The translations under genes and the position numbers were made by a program. The notes beneath the pieces are model-generated. The model had not been told where the DNA came from. It saw only the letters and a list, made by a program, of their open reading frames with translations, and searched no databases. A DNA stretch of 61,956 nucleotides from Burkholderiales bacterium (lineage in GTDB: Bacteria > Pseudomonadota > Gammaproteobacteria > Burkholderiales > Burkholderiaceae_C), in assembly GCA_947453625.1 (NCBI GenBank), contig CANGHK010000032.1:1-61956 (forward strand), written 5' to 3'. Each line of letters begins with the position of its first letter. Within the stretch, counting starts at the first letter, position 1. Below, piece by piece: positions 27,167-37,126 of this stretch.

Positions 27167-28543
27167 ATGACTGTCCAGCTCAAGAAACCCGGCGCCACTT
27201 GCGTCGCTGTCCACCTGACCGACCGAGACAGCTTTGCCCGGCACAGCGCCGCCCTGCCCGCCGCCACCCGCCAATGGCTGGCAACGGTCGGCTTCGACGG
27301 CGCGCCCTACAGCCACGCGCTGCTGCCCGGGTCCGACGGCCGCTTGCAGGCGGTGTGGGCAGGGGTGCGCAGCACCGACCACCCCTGGGCGCTGGCCGCG
27401 CTGCCGCGCCAGTTGCCGACTGGCCGCTACCGGCTGGGTAGCGACGGCCTGGCCGCCGACGACGAAGCCGCCGCGCTGTCGTGGCAACTGGGCAGCCATG
27501 TGTTCAGCCGCTACAAAGCGCCCAGCCGCGCCTCTGCCGAGTTGCTGATCGCACCCAGCGCGGGCGCGCGCCACGGCCTGCTGCTGGCGCAGGTGATCGC
27601 GGCCACGCGCGACCTGATCAACACGCCAGCCGAGCACCTGGGTCCGGCCGAGCTGGCCGCCGCGGTGCAGCAAGCGGCACAAGCCCACGGCGCCAAACTC
27701 AAGCAGACGGTGGGCGATGCGCTGCTGAAGGCCGGTTTCCCGGCGATCCATGCGGTGGGCCGGGCGGCAGTCCAGGCGCCGCGGCTGATCGAGCTGAGCT
27801 GGGGCGACCCCCAATCACCCCGGCTGACGCTGGTCGGCAAGGGCGTTTGCTTCGACTCGGGTGGCCTGGACATCAAGAGCCCCGAGGGCATGCGCCAGAT
27901 GAAGAAGGACATGGGCGGCGCCGCCACCGCGCTGGGCCTGGCCACGCTGGTGATGGCGCTCAAGCTGAAGGTGAGGCTGACACTGCTGATCCCTGCGGTG
28001 GAAAACGCCATCGCCGGCAATGCCTACCGGCCGGGCGACGTGATCAAGACCCGCAGCGGGCTGCACATCGAGATCGGCAACACCGACGCCGAGGGCCGGG
28101 TGATCCTGTGCGATGCGCTGAGCTACGCCGCGGAATCCCAACCCGACCTGCTGATCGACCTGGCCACGCTGACCGGCGCGGCGCGGGTGGCCTTGGGCGG
28201 CCAGTTGCCGGCGCTGTTCTGCCGCCAGATGGGACAGGCCCGTGACCTGGTCGACCTGGGGCTGGCGCTGCAAGACCCGCTCTGGCACCTGCCGCTGTGG
28301 CGCGACTACCACCCGGGCATAGAGAGCGAGATCGCCGACATCGTCAACACCGGCCGGGGCCCGCAGGCCGGGGCGATCAACGCGGCGATCTTCCTCGAAG
28401 ACTTCGTGCCCGCAGCCCAGGACTGGCTGCACATCGACCTCTATGCCTGGAACGACAGCGCCCGCCCCGGCCGGCCGGTGGGCGGCGAGGCGCAGACGCT
28501 GCGCACCCTGCTGGCCTGGCTGCAGCTGCGCTACGGCCGCTGA
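27167..28543 (+). CDS. Leucyl aminopeptidase family (M17) peptidase
   Basis: A 458-residue cytosolic metalloprotease of the PepA/PepB family. The C-terminal domain carries the two-metal site: Lys and Asp in LVGKGVCFDSGGLDIKS, then the signature NTDAEGRVILCDAL. LIDLATLTGAARVALG and TGRGPQAGAINAAIFLEDF complete the active site. The N-terminal domain (1 to about 150) is divergent. It removes N-terminal residues from peptides using Mn2+ or Zn2+. Start at ATG 27167 rather than an ATG at 27089 that lies just behind the rne terminator. It meets nagZ end to end with a single base between the stops. Confidence 0.92.
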   Translation: MTVQLKKPGATCVAVHLTDRDSFARHSAALPAATRQWLATVGFDGAPYSHALLPGSDGRLQAVWAGVRSTDHPWALAALPRQLPTGRYRLGSDGLAADDEAAALSWQLGSHVFSRYKAPSRASAELLIAPSAGARHGLLLAQVIAATRDLINTPAEHLGPAELAAAVQQAAQAHGAKLKQTVGDALLKAGFPAIHAVGRAAVQAPRLIELSWGDPQSPRLTLVGKGVCFDSGGLDIKSPEGMRQMKKDMGGAATALGLATLVMALKLKVRLTLLIPAVENAIAGNAYRPGDVIKTRSGLHIEIGNTDAEGRVILCDALSYAAESQPDLLIDLATLTGAARVALGGQLPALFCRQMGQARDLVDLGLALQDPLWHLPLWRDYHPGIESEIADIVNTGRGPQAGAINAAIFLEDFVPAAQDWLHIDLYAWNDSARPGRPVGGEAQTLRTLLAWLQLRYGR

Positions 28544-28544
28544 A

Positions 28545-29639
28545 TCAAGGCAGCAATTCCAGGGCGTGCTGGTAGGCAGGCTCGTGCATCAGCTCGTCCC
28601 AGGGCAGCGGCGGGGTCAGCGGCAACAGGTCGAGCCGGCGCGCCTCGCTGTCGCCGTCGGGCATCCAGCGGCCCGCTTCGCCCGCTGCCACCAAGCCGGC
28701 CAGCAGACCATCCAGCGCCGCGCCGCCGTCGACCAGCGACTGGTTGCACAGCAGCACCAGGTCGCAGCCGGCACCCAGCGCCGCCAGTGCACCGTCCAGC
28801 GTGCTGCCGGCCACCCGGGCACCGGCCATGCTGAGGTCGTCGCTGAAGATCGCGCCGGTGAAACCCAGGTCGCCGCGCAGGATGTGGCGCAGCCAGCGCT
28901 CGGAGAAACCGGCCGGTGCCGCGTCCACCTTGGGGTAGACCACATGCGCCGGCATCACGCTGTCCAGGCTGGTCGACAGCCATTCGTAGGGCTTGGCGTC
29001 GTCGGCCAGGATGGCCTTGAGCGATCGCTTGTCGACCGGCAAGGCCAGGTGGCTGTCGGCCGCGACATGGCCATGGCCGGGAAAATGCTTGCCGCAATTG
29101 GCCATGCCGGCCTGCAACAGGCCGTGCATCAGGCTCTTGGCCAGCAGGCTGGCCACGCGCGGGTCGCGGTGAAAGGCGCGGTCGCCGATCACGCTGCTGC
29201 GGCCATGGTCGAGGTCGAGCACCGGCGTGAAGCTCAGGTCGACGCCGCAGGCGCGCAACTCGGCGCCCAGCACATAGCCGGCCGCCGTGGCGGCGTTGGT
29301 GGCGGCCATGGCATCGCGCATCCAGGCCTCGCCCAGCACCGCCATCGCCGGCAGGTGGGTGAAGCCGTCGCTGCGAAAGCGCTGCACCCGGCCGCCCTCG
29401 TGGTCGACACAGACCAGCAGGTCGGGCCGGATCGCCTTGACCTCGGTCGTCAGCGCCGTCAGTTGCGCCCGGTCGACCCAGTTGCGGCTGAAAAGGATCA
29501 GGCCACCGGTCAGCGGATGTTCCAGCCGGCGCCGGTCAGCAGCGTCCAGCCGGGTGCCGGCGATGTCGAGCACCAGCGGCGAATGGCCAAACGAATGGCC
29601 GGAAGATGGGCCCTGGGACGGATCGGTGCGCATGCGCAT
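28545..29639 (-). CDS. nagZ: Beta-N-acetylhexosaminidase
   Basis: A 364-residue glycoside hydrolase family 3 enzyme with DHEGGRVQRF, the catalytic His loop KHFPGHGHVAADSH and the nucleophile Asp in FSDDLSMAGA. It has the short single-domain form typical of NagZ. It removes GlcNAc from anhydro-muropeptides in cell-wall recycling in the cytoplasm. Start overlaps the acpS stop by one base; an ATG two codons later is also possible. Confidence 0.96.
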   Translation of the reverse strand: MRMRTDPSQGPSSGHSFGHSPLVLDIAGTRLDAADRRRLEHPLTGGLILFSRNWVDRAQLTALTTEVKAIRPDLLVCVDHEGGRVQRFRSDGFTHLPAMAVLGEAWMRDAMAATNAATAAGYVLGAELRACGVDLSFTPVLDLDHGRSSVIGDRAFHRDPRVASLLAKSLMHGLLQAGMANCGKHFPGHGHVAADSHLALPVDKRSLKAILADDAKPYEWLSTSLDSVMPAHVVYPKVDAAPAGFSERWLRHILRGDLGFTGAIFSDDLSMAGARVAGSTLDGALAALGAGCDLVLLCNQSLVDGGAALDGLLAGLVAAGEAGRWMPDGDSEARRLDLLPLTPPLPWDELMHEPAYQHALELLP

Positions 29640-30031
29640 CAGCCTTTCTCGACCACCACGAACGAGGCGGCGTAGTCGGTTTCATCGGTCAGCGTGACAT
29701 GGGCGCGCAGGCCCTGGCCCGCGAACCAGTCGGCCAGCGCGCCATTCAAGCGAACAATGGGCGCGCCACTGGGCAGATTGAGTATCTCGCAGGCGCGCCA
29801 GGTCATCGGCATGCGCATGCCGGTGCCTATCGCCTTCGAAAAAGCCTCCTTGGCCGAAAAGCGGGTGGCCAGATAGGCCACGCCGCGCACCTCGGCGCGC
29901 GCGCGACGGGCGTGGAAGACGGCCAGTTCGGCCGGTCCCAGCACCTTCTCGGCGAAGCGGTCGCCGCGCCGCGCCAGCGTGGCGCGCAGGCGGCGGATGT
30001 CGCAGATGTCGGTGCCGATGCCGTGGATCAT
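29639..30031 (-). CDS. acpS: Holo-[acyl-carrier-protein] synthase
   Basis: A 130-residue phosphopantetheinyl transferase with [11 protein letters not shown] (Mg2+ Asp) at the N-terminus and [15 protein letters not shown], the catalytic Glu-Lys helix. It transfers 4'-phosphopantetheine from CoA to AcpP, which is encoded 13 kb away in this window. It overlaps pdxJ by four bases. Confidence 0.97.
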   Translation of the reverse strand: MIHGIGTDICDIRRLRATLARRGDRFAEKVLGPAELAVFHARRARAEVRGVAYLATRFSAKEAFSKAIGTGMRMPMTWRACEILNLPSGAPIVRLNGALADWFAGQGLRAHVTLTDETDYAASFVVVEKG

Positions 30032-30837
30032 CGGTGCGCCGGGGAATAGGCGTTCTGGATGCAGCGCTGGTAGTCGCGCACGGTCTCGGTGATGCCGAGT
30101 TCCAGCGCATCGGCGATCAGCGCATGGCCGATCGAGACCTCGACCACCCCGGTCACGGCGCGCAGAAAAGGCGTCAGGTTGTCGCGGTTCAGGTCATGGC
30201 CGGCGTTGATCTCCAGCCCCACCGCCAGCGCGGCGTCGGCCGCCGCGCTGTAGCGCTCCAGCACCTCGGCCTGCCGCGGCGTGCCGAAGGCGCTGGCATA
30301 GGCCTCGGTGTAGAGCTCGACCCGGTCGGCGCCGGCGCTGCGCGCGGCGGCCATCATGCCGGGCTCCGGGTCCATGAACAGGCTGACCCGCACGCCCAGC
30401 GCATGGCACTCGTCGATCAGCGGCTGCAGGCGCGCCAGGTCATCGGGGAAGCGCCAGCCGTGGTCGCTGGTGAACTGGTCCTCGCTGTCGGGCACGAAGG
30501 TCACCTGGTGCGTCGGACGGCCTTGCGAACAGAGCTCGCGCACGCAGCCCATCAGGTTGTGGAAGGGGTTGCCCTCGATGTTGTATTCGGCCTGCGGCCA
30601 CTGCGCCAGCAACTCGGCCAGGTCGAACACGTCCTGCGCCCGGATATGGCGCGCGTCGGGCCGGGGATGGACGGTGATGCCTTGCGCGCCGGCTTCCAGC
30701 GCCAGCCGCGACAGTTTGACCACGTCGGGAATGCCCAGGTGCCTGGTGTTGCGCAGCAGCGCGATCTTGTTGACGTTGACCGACAGCGCGGTGCGGTGGC
30801 CGCGGGCATGGGCTTCGGGAGCGATCAACGGGTTCAT
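30028..30837 (-). CDS. pdxJ: Pyridoxine 5'-phosphate synthase
   Basis: A 269-residue TIM barrel that condenses 1-deoxyxylulose 5-phosphate with 3-amino-2-oxopropyl phosphate, the ring-forming step of vitamin B6 synthesis. Family segments are [50 protein letters not shown] and [12 protein letters not shown]. Start overlaps the recO stop (ATGA). Confidence 0.97.
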   Translation of the reverse strand: MNPLIAPEAHARGHRTALSVNVNKIALLRNTRHLGIPDVVKLSRLALEAGAQGITVHPRPDARHIRAQDVFDLAELLAQWPQAEYNIEGNPFHNLMGCVRELCSQGRPTHQVTFVPDSEDQFTSDHGWRFPDDLARLQPLIDECHALGVRVSLFMDPEPGMMAAARSAGADRVELYTEAYASAFGTPRQAEVLERYSAAADAALAVGLEINAGHDLNRDNLTPFLRAVTGVVEVSIGHALIADALELGITETVRDYQRCIQNAYSPAHR

Positions 30838-31625
30838 GGCGGGCCTGCGGGCTGGGGAAGTGGCGTTACGGGGTCGATCAAGCGGCGCAGCTCGAGCATC
30901 ATCTGCCGGGTGCGCAAGGGCGACGAGCCGAGATGATAGTGAAGCAGCGCACGCAACTGGCCCTTGAGCGCCGGCAGATCATCCTGCATCGCCGCGCGCA
31001 AGGCCGGCAGGTCATGCTGGGCTAGCGCGGCCTGCAGCGCCAGGCAGGCCGCGCCGCCGATCGAGGGCTCGCCGGCCGTGGCGCCCACCAGGCCGGCCTC
31101 GGCGCGCAACTGGTAGGCCAGGGCGGGCTGCACCTGCTCCTGGGTCGTGGTGCTGCGGTCGAGCTGCGGCAGCACGCCGGTCTCGCGCAGCAGCATCAGC
31201 TCGAAGGCGCGCAGCGCGCTCTCGTCCTCGGACGCCGCCAGCGCCTGCAAGGTGTCGGCATAGGCGTCGAACAGGCGCGCATGCGGGTCACCGCGCGCCA
31301 GCAGCTTGAGCAGCAACTCGTTGAGGTAGAAGCCCGAGAACAGCCGCCCCGGCGGCAGGGCAGCGCCGGCGCCGGCATACTCGGCCGTGCGCAGCGTCAG
31401 GATGTCGGCGCCCTCGTCGGACTTGGGCCGGCTGGTCAGCACCAGCAGGCGCTGGAAGGGCATCAGCACCGGCCGCAATTGCGAGTAAGGCCGCTTGGCG
31501 CCCTTGGCCACCACGGCGATGCGGCCCTGCTCGCGGGTGAACAGGTCGAGCACCAGGCTGGTCTCGCTCCAGGCCCATTGGTGCAGCACGAAGGCCTGCT
31601 GCGGCAGCGCGCGCCCGGCGGCCAA
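30834..31625 (-). CDS. recO: DNA repair protein RecO
   Basis: A 263-residue protein with the N-terminal OB fold (FVLHQWAWSETSLVLDLFTREQGRIAVVAKGAKRPYSQLRP) and a helical C-terminal part. RecO loads RecA on SSB-coated DNA in the RecFOR path. The start appears to be a TTG at 31623-31625, one base past the era stop; no ATG exists near the OB fold. The era-recO-pdxJ-acpS-nagZ genes form one tightly overlapped operon. Confidence 0.94.
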   Translation of the reverse strand: MAAGRALPQQAFVLHQWAWSETSLVLDLFTREQGRIAVVAKGAKRPYSQLRPVLMPFQRLLVLTSRPKSDEGADILTLRTAEYAGAGAALPPGRLFSGFYLNELLLKLLARGDPHARLFDAYADTLQALAASEDESALRAFELMLLRETGVLPQLDRSTTTQEQVQPALAYQLRAEAGLVGATAGEPSIGGAACLALQAALAQHDLPALRAAMQDDLPALKGQLRALLHYHLGSSPLRTRQMMLELRRLIDPVTPLPQPAGPP

Positions 31626-31626
31626 C

Positions 31627-32598
31627 TTACTCGTAACCGTAGGACCGGAGATGCTCCTCGCTGTCGGCCCAACCCGACCGCACCTTGACCCACAGTTCCA
31701 GGAACACCTTGTTGCCGGTCAGCTTCTCGAGCTCGACCCGGGTCTCGCTGCCGATGCGTTTGAGCAGCTCGCCGCCCTCGCCTATCACCATGCCCTTGTG
31801 GTTGTCGCGCTCGACCACGATGGTGGCGGCGATGCGGCGCAGGTTGCCCTCTTCCTCGTAGCGATCGATCACGACGGTGGCGCTGTAGGGCAGCTCGTCG
31901 CCGGTCAGGCGGAACAGCTTCTCGCGGATCAACTCGGCCGCCATGAACTTGTCGCTGCGGTCGGTGAGCTCGTCCTCGCCGTAGATCCAGGGCTGCTCGG
32001 GCAGGTAGGGCTCGACGATCTTGAACAGCCGCTCGACATCGGTGGGCTTGGTCGACGACATAGGCACATACTCGGCGAACGGGTGGCGCTTCTGCATCTC
32101 CTGCAGCCAGGGCATCACGTCAGTGCGGCGCGTCACGGTGTCGAGCTTGTTGGCCACCAGGAAGGCCGGCTTGCTGGACGGCAGCAGCGCCAGCACCTTG
32201 GCGTCGTCAGGCCCGAAGCGGCCGGCCTCGACCATGAACCACACCACGTCCACATCGCTCAACGTGGCCGTCACGGTGCGGTTGAGGTTGCGGTTGAGCG
32301 CCGTGCGGCCACGCACGTCCTTGGTCTGGAAGCCGGGGGTGTCGACAAACACATATTGGGTCGCGCCCAGCGTGCGTATGCCGGTGATGCGGTGGCGCGT
32401 GGTCTGCGCCTTGCGCGAAGTGATGCTGATCTTCTGCCCCACCAGCGCGTTGAGCAGCGTGGACTTGCCGACGTTGGGCCGGCCGACGATGGCGATCGTG
32501 CCGCAGCGCTGGCCCAGCGGGTTGTCTTGGACTCGGGCGCCGGGAGCGTCGTGCGGGAGGTCGGCCGGGGGGGCGGACGGAAAGTCGGTGGGGTTCAT
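31627..32598 (-). CDS. era: GTPase Era
   Basis: A 323-residue GTPase. The G domain has [12 protein letters not shown] (P-loop), the switch-II DTPGF, NKLD for guanine and [11 protein letters not shown]. The C-terminal KH domain contains [15 protein letters not shown]. It binds the 3' end of 16S rRNA in 30S subunit maturation. About 25 extra residues precede the G domain compared with E. coli Era, rich in Pro, Ala and Asp. Confidence 0.97.
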   Translation of the reverse strand: MNPTDFPSAPPADLPHDAPGARVQDNPLGQRCGTIAIVGRPNVGKSTLLNALVGQKISITSRKAQTTRHRITGIRTLGATQYVFVDTPGFQTKDVRGRTALNRNLNRTVTATLSDVDVVWFMVEAGRFGPDDAKVLALLPSSKPAFLVANKLDTVTRRTDVMPWLQEMQKRHPFAEYVPMSSTKPTDVERLFKIVEPYLPEQPWIYGEDELTDRSDKFMAAELIREKLFRLTGDELPYSATVVIDRYEEEGNLRRIAATIVVERDNHKGMVIGEGGELLKRIGSETRVELEKLTGNKVFLELWVKVRSGWADSEEHLRSYGYE

Positions 32599-32670
32599 GG
32601 TGAGGCTCGGGTTGGCGACCGGGTGGATTGGAGGGGCCGGTCAGGTGGCGTCACCTGCGGTCGTGCAGTG

Positions 32671-33399
32671 TCAGAGGCGCAGCGGCCCGCCGGGCCGGTC
32701 GCTGGCCTTGAGCTTGCCCAGCATCCGGCGCGCAGCTTCCTGCTCGGCGGTGCGGCGCGATCGGCCCTCGCCCAGTTCGGTCAGGCCGAGCATGGGCACG
32801 GCGCATTCGACGTCGAAGGTCTGGGCATGGGCCTGGCCGCGGGTGGCGACGATGCGGTAGGCGGGCACCGGCAGCTTGCGCGCCTGCAACCATTCCTGCA
32901 GCTCGGTCTTGGCGTCCTTGGCCCAGCTGTCAGCCTCGCTGCCGAAGATCAGGTCACCGAAGAACTGGCGCACCAGCTGGGTCGCCGGCTCGAAGCCGCC
33001 GTCCAGGTAGGTGGCGCCTATCACGGCCTCGACGGCATCGGCCAGGATGGACGGCCGCAGCGCACCGCCGCCACGGGCCTCGCCGTCGGACAGGCGCAGC
33101 ACCTCGGACAAGCCCAGGCCCAGCGCAGCGCGGTGCAGGCTGTCCTCGCGCACCAGATGGGCCCGCACCCGCGTCAAATCGCCCTCGTCGGAGCCGGAAA
33201 AGCGCTCGTAGAGCAGACTGGAGACGGCCAGGTTGAGCACGGCGTCGCCCAGGAACTCGAGCCGCTCGTTGTGGTCGGCACCAAAGCTGCGGTGCGTCAG
33301 CGCGCGCTGCAGCAGCCGCGGATCGGTGAAACGGTAGCCCAGGCGCGATTGAAGCGCCTCGGTGCGCGCATCCAGACGCGGTTCAGGTCGGTTGTCCAT
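32671..33399 (-). CDS. rnc: Ribonuclease III
   Basis: A 242-residue double-strand-specific RNase. The catalytic signature ERLEFLGDAVLN is intact, DAVEAVIGATYLDGG supplies the second metal ligands, and a dsRNA-binding domain (DAKTELQEWLQ, then AHAQTFDVECAV) occupies about 160-230. It processes rRNA precursors. It precedes era, as in most proteobacteria. Confidence 0.97.
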   Translation of the reverse strand: MDNRPEPRLDARTEALQSRLGYRFTDPRLLQRALTHRSFGADHNERLEFLGDAVLNLAVSSLLYERFSGSDEGDLTRVRAHLVREDSLHRAALGLGLSEVLRLSDGEARGGGALRPSILADAVEAVIGATYLDGGFEPATQLVRQFFGDLIFGSEADSWAKDAKTELQEWLQARKLPVPAYRIVATRGQAHAQTFDVECAVPMLGLTELGEGRSRRTAEQEAARRMLGKLKASDRPGGPLRL

Positions 33400-33453
33400 G
33401 GTGGCAGCTCGACAGTCAGCGGCCCGGCGTCAAGGCCGACACGGCGCCGGGCA

Positions 33454-33822
33454 TCACTTGGATCGCCCAGCGTACTTGATCAACAGAAATGCCGGACCGA
33501 ACAAGGGAATTTCCTTCTCGTAGGCAAAGCCGATCATCACCCGCCCATTTTCCTTGGTGATGTCGAGGTCGTCGCCCTTGACCGAGCTGATGGTGGCATC
33601 GATCTGGATTTGGCGGTCGAAAGCGCGGCGGATCTCGGGCACCGTGCTGGCCGGCGTGGCGGCCAGACGCTCGACCACGCTCTTGATGGCGTAGAACTCG
33701 CTCACCGTCGGCAGCACCCGGATCAGCACATAGCCGGCGAATCCGACGACGATGGACCAGCTCAGCAGACCGATCAGCGTGATGCCACGCTGGGTAGCCA
33801 GAGGCCGACGCTTGGTGTTCAT
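33454..33822 (-). CDS. DUF4845 family membrane protein
   Basis: A 122-residue protein with a short basic N-terminus, one membrane helix at about 13-33 (GITLIGLLSWSIVVGFAGYVL) and a small outer domain. The N-terminus resembles a type IV pilin (RGITLIGLL) but lacks the Glu5 of mature pilins. The lepB-DUF4845-rnc order is, as I recall, a widespread arrangement in beta- and gammaproteobacteria, and the function is not known. Confidence 0.85.
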   Translation of the reverse strand: MNTKRRPLATQRGITLIGLLSWSIVVGFAGYVLIRVLPTVSEFYAIKSVVERLAATPASTVPEIRRAFDRQIQIDATISSVKGDDLDITKENGRVMIGFAYEKEIPLFGPAFLLIKYAGRSK

Positions 33823-33844
33823 GGCGCCCGGGTTGACCGCCTCA

Positions 33845-34816
33845 TCAATCGAAAGTGCCGATGCGGCGCAGGTTGCTGAAGTTCATCCACACCAGGAAGG
33901 CCCGGCCGACGATGTTCTGGTCGGGCACGAAACCCCAGTAGCGGGAGTCCTGCGAATTGTCGCGGTTGTCGCCCATCATGAAGTAATGACCGGCCGGCAC
34001 TTTGCACGTCACACCCTCGGCACTGTAGCGACAGTTGTCACGGAAGTTGACGAAGCTGTCCATCGGCCGGTAGATCGACGCCCGCTTCGGTTCGACCAGC
34101 AGGTTGTGCGGCACGGCGCCCAGCTTTTCCGAGAACTTCGGCGCGTAGTGCAGGCTGTCGTCGTCGTAGTAGTCGCCCAGCGGCTGCACCGGCACTGGCA
34201 CACCGTTGATGCTCAGGGCCTGGTTGGTGTAGCTCACCTCGTCGCCGGGCACGCCAACCACCCGCTTGATGTAGTCGATGCGCGGGTCGACCGGGTAATG
34301 GAACACCACCACGTCGCCACGCTGCGGGTCCTTGTTGGCGATCAGCTTGGTGCCGGTCACCGGCACCCGGATACCGTACTGAAACTTGTTGACCAGGATC
34401 AAGTCACCGACCAGCAGCGTCGGGATCATCGACCCCGACGGGATCTTGAAGGGCTCGAACAGGAAGGAGCGCAGCAGAAACACCGCGACGATCACCGGGA
34501 ACAACCCCGCCGTCCAGTCCAGCCACCAGGGCTGCATCAGCAGTGACTCGCGCGCCGCGGCCATGTCACCGTCGACCCGGCTGATACCCATCTTGTTGAG
34601 TTCGGCGCGGCGCTGTGCGTCCTGCGTGGCCAGCGCGTCGGCCGCGGCCGCCCGGGCTGGTGCGAAGCGGTAGCGCTCGGCCAGCCAGTAGGCCAACGTC
34701 ACCATCGTCAACACGAACAGCAGCAGCGAGAAATTGCCTATCCAGTAGCCCAGCCACCAGCCGGCGCCGTAGAACAGCAAAGCGCCATAGAGCGCGGCGG
34801 TCAGAACACTCATCAT
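33845..34816 (-). CDS. lepB: Signal peptidase I
   Basis: A 323-residue inner-membrane protease with two N-terminal helices and a helix before the catalytic domain. The Ser is in PSGSMIPTLLVGD, the Lys in DYIKRVVGVPGDEV, and the C-terminal box is GDNRDNSQDSRYWGF. It cleaves signal peptides of exported proteins. ATG at 34816 is used; a TTG three codons upstream (34825) has GAGG at a good distance and may be the real start. Confidence 0.95.
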   Translation of the reverse strand: MMSVLTAALYGALLFYGAGWWLGYWIGNFSLLLFVLTMVTLAYWLAERYRFAPARAAAADALATQDAQRRAELNKMGISRVDGDMAAARESLLMQPWWLDWTAGLFPVIVAVFLLRSFLFEPFKIPSGSMIPTLLVGDLILVNKFQYGIRVPVTGTKLIANKDPQRGDVVVFHYPVDPRIDYIKRVVGVPGDEVSYTNQALSINGVPVPVQPLGDYYDDDSLHYAPKFSEKLGAVPHNLLVEPKRASIYRPMDSFVNFRDNCRYSAEGVTCKVPAGHYFMMGDNRDNSQDSRYWGFVPDQNIVGRAFLVWMNFSNLRRIGTFD

Positions 34817-34832
34817 GATTTTCAAGGGGGCC

Positions 34833-36641
34833 TCAGTCTTCGACTCGGAGGATGGCCAGGAAGGCCTCCTGCGGCACTTCCACCGTGCCGATCTGCTTCA
34901 TTCTCTTCTTGCCGGCCTTTTGCTTCTCAAGCAGCTTCTTCTTGCGGCTGATGTCGCCGCCATAGCATTTTGCCAGCACGTTCTTGCGCATCGCCTTGAT
35001 GCTCTCGCGCGAGATGATGTTGGCGCCTATCGCCGCCTGTATCGCCACGTCGTACATCTGGCGCGGAATCTGCTCGCGCATCTTGGCCGCCACCGCCCGG
35101 CCGCGGTACACGCTCTGCGCCCGGTGCACGATGATGGACAGCGCGTCGATGCGGTCGCCATTGATCAGCAGGTCGACCTTGACGACATCGGAGGCGCGGT
35201 ACTCCTTGAACTCGTAGTCCATGCTGGCGTAGCCACGCGACACACTCTTGAGTTTGTCGAAGAAGTCCAGCACGATCTCGGCCAGCGGCATCTCGTAGGT
35301 CAGCATCACCTGGCGACCGTGGTAGGCCATGTTGAGCTGCAGGCCACGCTTCTGGTTGGCCAGCGTCATCACCGGGCCGACATAGTCCTGCGGCATGTAG
35401 AGGTGGACCGTGACGATGGGTTCGCGGATCTCGCGGATGCGGCCCAGGTCGGGCATCTTGGACGGGTTCTCGACCTTGATCACCGTCGCGTCGTTCAACT
35501 CGACCTCGTAGACCACGCTGGGCGCGGTGGTGATCAAGTCCTGGTCGAACTCGCGCTCGAGCCGCTCCTGCACGATCTCCATGTGCAGCAGGCCCAGGAA
35601 GCCGCAGCGGAAACCGAAGCCCAGCGCTTGGCTGACCTCAGGCTCGTAGCGCAGCGAGCTGTCGTTGAGCTTGAGCTTCTCCAGCGCGTCGCGCAGCGAG
35701 TCGTACTCGCTGGCCTCGGTCGGGTAGAGCCCGGCAAACACCTGGGGCTGGATCTCCTTGAAACCGGGCAGCGCCTCGGTCGCCGGGCCGGCGTTGTTCG
35801 GCAGCTTCTTCTCGAGCGTGACGGTGTCGCCCACCTTGGCGGCCTGCAACTCCTTGATGCCGGCGATCAGGAAACCGACCTCGCCGGCCTTCAACTCGCC
35901 GCGCGACTCGGACTTGGGCGTGAACACGCCGAGCTGCTCGAGCGGGTAGACGGCATTGCTGGCCATCATGCGGATGCGATCGCCACGGCGAAGTACGCCG
36001 TCGACCACGCGCACCAGCATCACCACGCCGACATAGCTGTCGAACCAGCTGTCGACGATCATCGCCCGCGGCGCACCGGCCGGGTCGCCCTTGGGCGGCG
36101 GCATGCGCGCAATCACCGCCTCCAGGATCTCGTCTATGCCCATGCCGGTCTTGGCCGAGCAGGGGATGGCGTCGTCGGCATCGATGCCGATCACGTCCTC
36201 GATCTCCGCCTTGGCATTCTCGGGATCGGCGTTGGGCAGATCCATCTTGTTGAGCACCGGCACCACCGTCACGCCGAGGTCGAGCGCGGTGTAGCAGTTG
36301 GCCACCGTCTGCGCCTCGACGCCCTGGCTGGCGTCGACCACCAGCAGCGCGCCTTCGCAGGCCGACAAGGATCGGCTGACTTCGTAGCTGAAGTCGACAT
36401 GGCCCGGGGTGTCGATCAGGTTGAGCTGGTAGACCTGGCCGTCCTGGGCGGTGTAGTGCAGCGACGCGGTCTGCGCCTTGATGGTGATGCCGCGCTCGCG
36501 CTCGATGTCCATCGAGTCGAGCACCTGCGATTCCATCTCGCGGTCGGACAGTCCGCCGCAGCGGTGGATCAACCGATCGGCCAGCGTCGACTTGCCGTGG
36601 TCGATGTGGGCGATGATCGAGAAGTTTCTGATGTGGTCCAT
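34833..36641 (-). CDS. lepA: Elongation factor 4 (back-translocating GTPase LepA)
   Basis: 602 residues, the usual length. G motifs are [18 protein letters not shown] and NKMDLP; the C-terminal LepA-specific domain ends with [19 protein letters not shown]. It remodels stalled ribosomes. The ATG at 36639-36641 gives the standard [16 protein letters not shown] start; 56 further in-frame codons upstream are not protein-like. It shares an operon with lepB, 8 bp or so behind it. Confidence 0.98.
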   Translation of the reverse strand: MDHIRNFSIIAHIDHGKSTLADRLIHRCGGLSDREMESQVLDSMDIERERGITIKAQTASLHYTAQDGQVYQLNLIDTPGHVDFSYEVSRSLSACEGALLVVDASQGVEAQTVANCYTALDLGVTVVPVLNKMDLPNADPENAKAEIEDVIGIDADDAIPCSAKTGMGIDEILEAVIARMPPPKGDPAGAPRAMIVDSWFDSYVGVVMLVRVVDGVLRRGDRIRMMASNAVYPLEQLGVFTPKSESRGELKAGEVGFLIAGIKELQAAKVGDTVTLEKKLPNNAGPATEALPGFKEIQPQVFAGLYPTEASEYDSLRDALEKLKLNDSSLRYEPEVSQALGFGFRCGFLGLLHMEIVQERLEREFDQDLITTAPSVVYEVELNDATVIKVENPSKMPDLGRIREIREPIVTVHLYMPQDYVGPVMTLANQKRGLQLNMAYHGRQVMLTYEMPLAEIVLDFFDKLKSVSRGYASMDYEFKEYRASDVVKVDLLINGDRIDALSIIVHRAQSVYRGRAVAAKMREQIPRQMYDVAIQAAIGANIISRESIKAMRKNVLAKCYGGDISRKKKLLEKQKAGKKRMKQIGTVEVPQEAFLAILRVED

Positions 36642-37126
36642 GGATTCGTTCGTGCGCCGGGTCTGCGTGAGGCCTTCGAGCCCTCTGCGGCCCTGGGCAT
36701 TCTTGGCTTGTTGGCCTTCAGGCTGGCGGCTCGGTCGGGGCAAGCCTGCGGCACCCCGCAAGCCGGCTACCCAACCGCCAAGGCGCCGGCCGGGCGGTGG
36801 CCGGGCCATAAAAAAAAGGCACGTCCAAAAGGAGACGCGCCTTCCAACAAATGTTTGGCAACTGCTTGTTGGGCCTTCATTGTAGCCAAATCAGGCGGAC
36901 TGGAAACACCCGGGCCGTACCGGGCCGGGGCTTGCCGCGGCCCAGGAGCCGAGCGTCATGCACAACTTATCCACAAGCTTGTCACCCGTTGCACCGCTGG
37001 CGCTGTCGGTCGCCGGAGGCCTGACCTGAAACATGAGGACTGTCACACGGCGACGATGCCAGCCCCAGCCAGCCCGGGTGCTCATCGCGGCTGACCGATC
37101 AGGCGCACCGCGATGTCCGGGCCGGC
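36642..37126. other. Intergenic region between degQ and lepA
   Basis: 485 bp. It holds a terminator for the degQ transcript (36810-36843) and, between that hairpin and the lepA start, about 170 bp that should carry the lepA-lepB promoter. No clear promoter hexamers were picked out, and no gene was seen. Confidence 0.6.
36810..36843 (-). terminator. Rho-independent terminator of the rpoE-degQ transcript
   Basis: On the minus strand, AAGGC-CGTC pairs with GACG-GCCTT (plus-strand 834-843 and 816-825 of the 36-kb block, one mismatch) around a TTTT-centred loop, followed by a run of seven T. It separates degQ from lepA. Confidence 0.85.
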
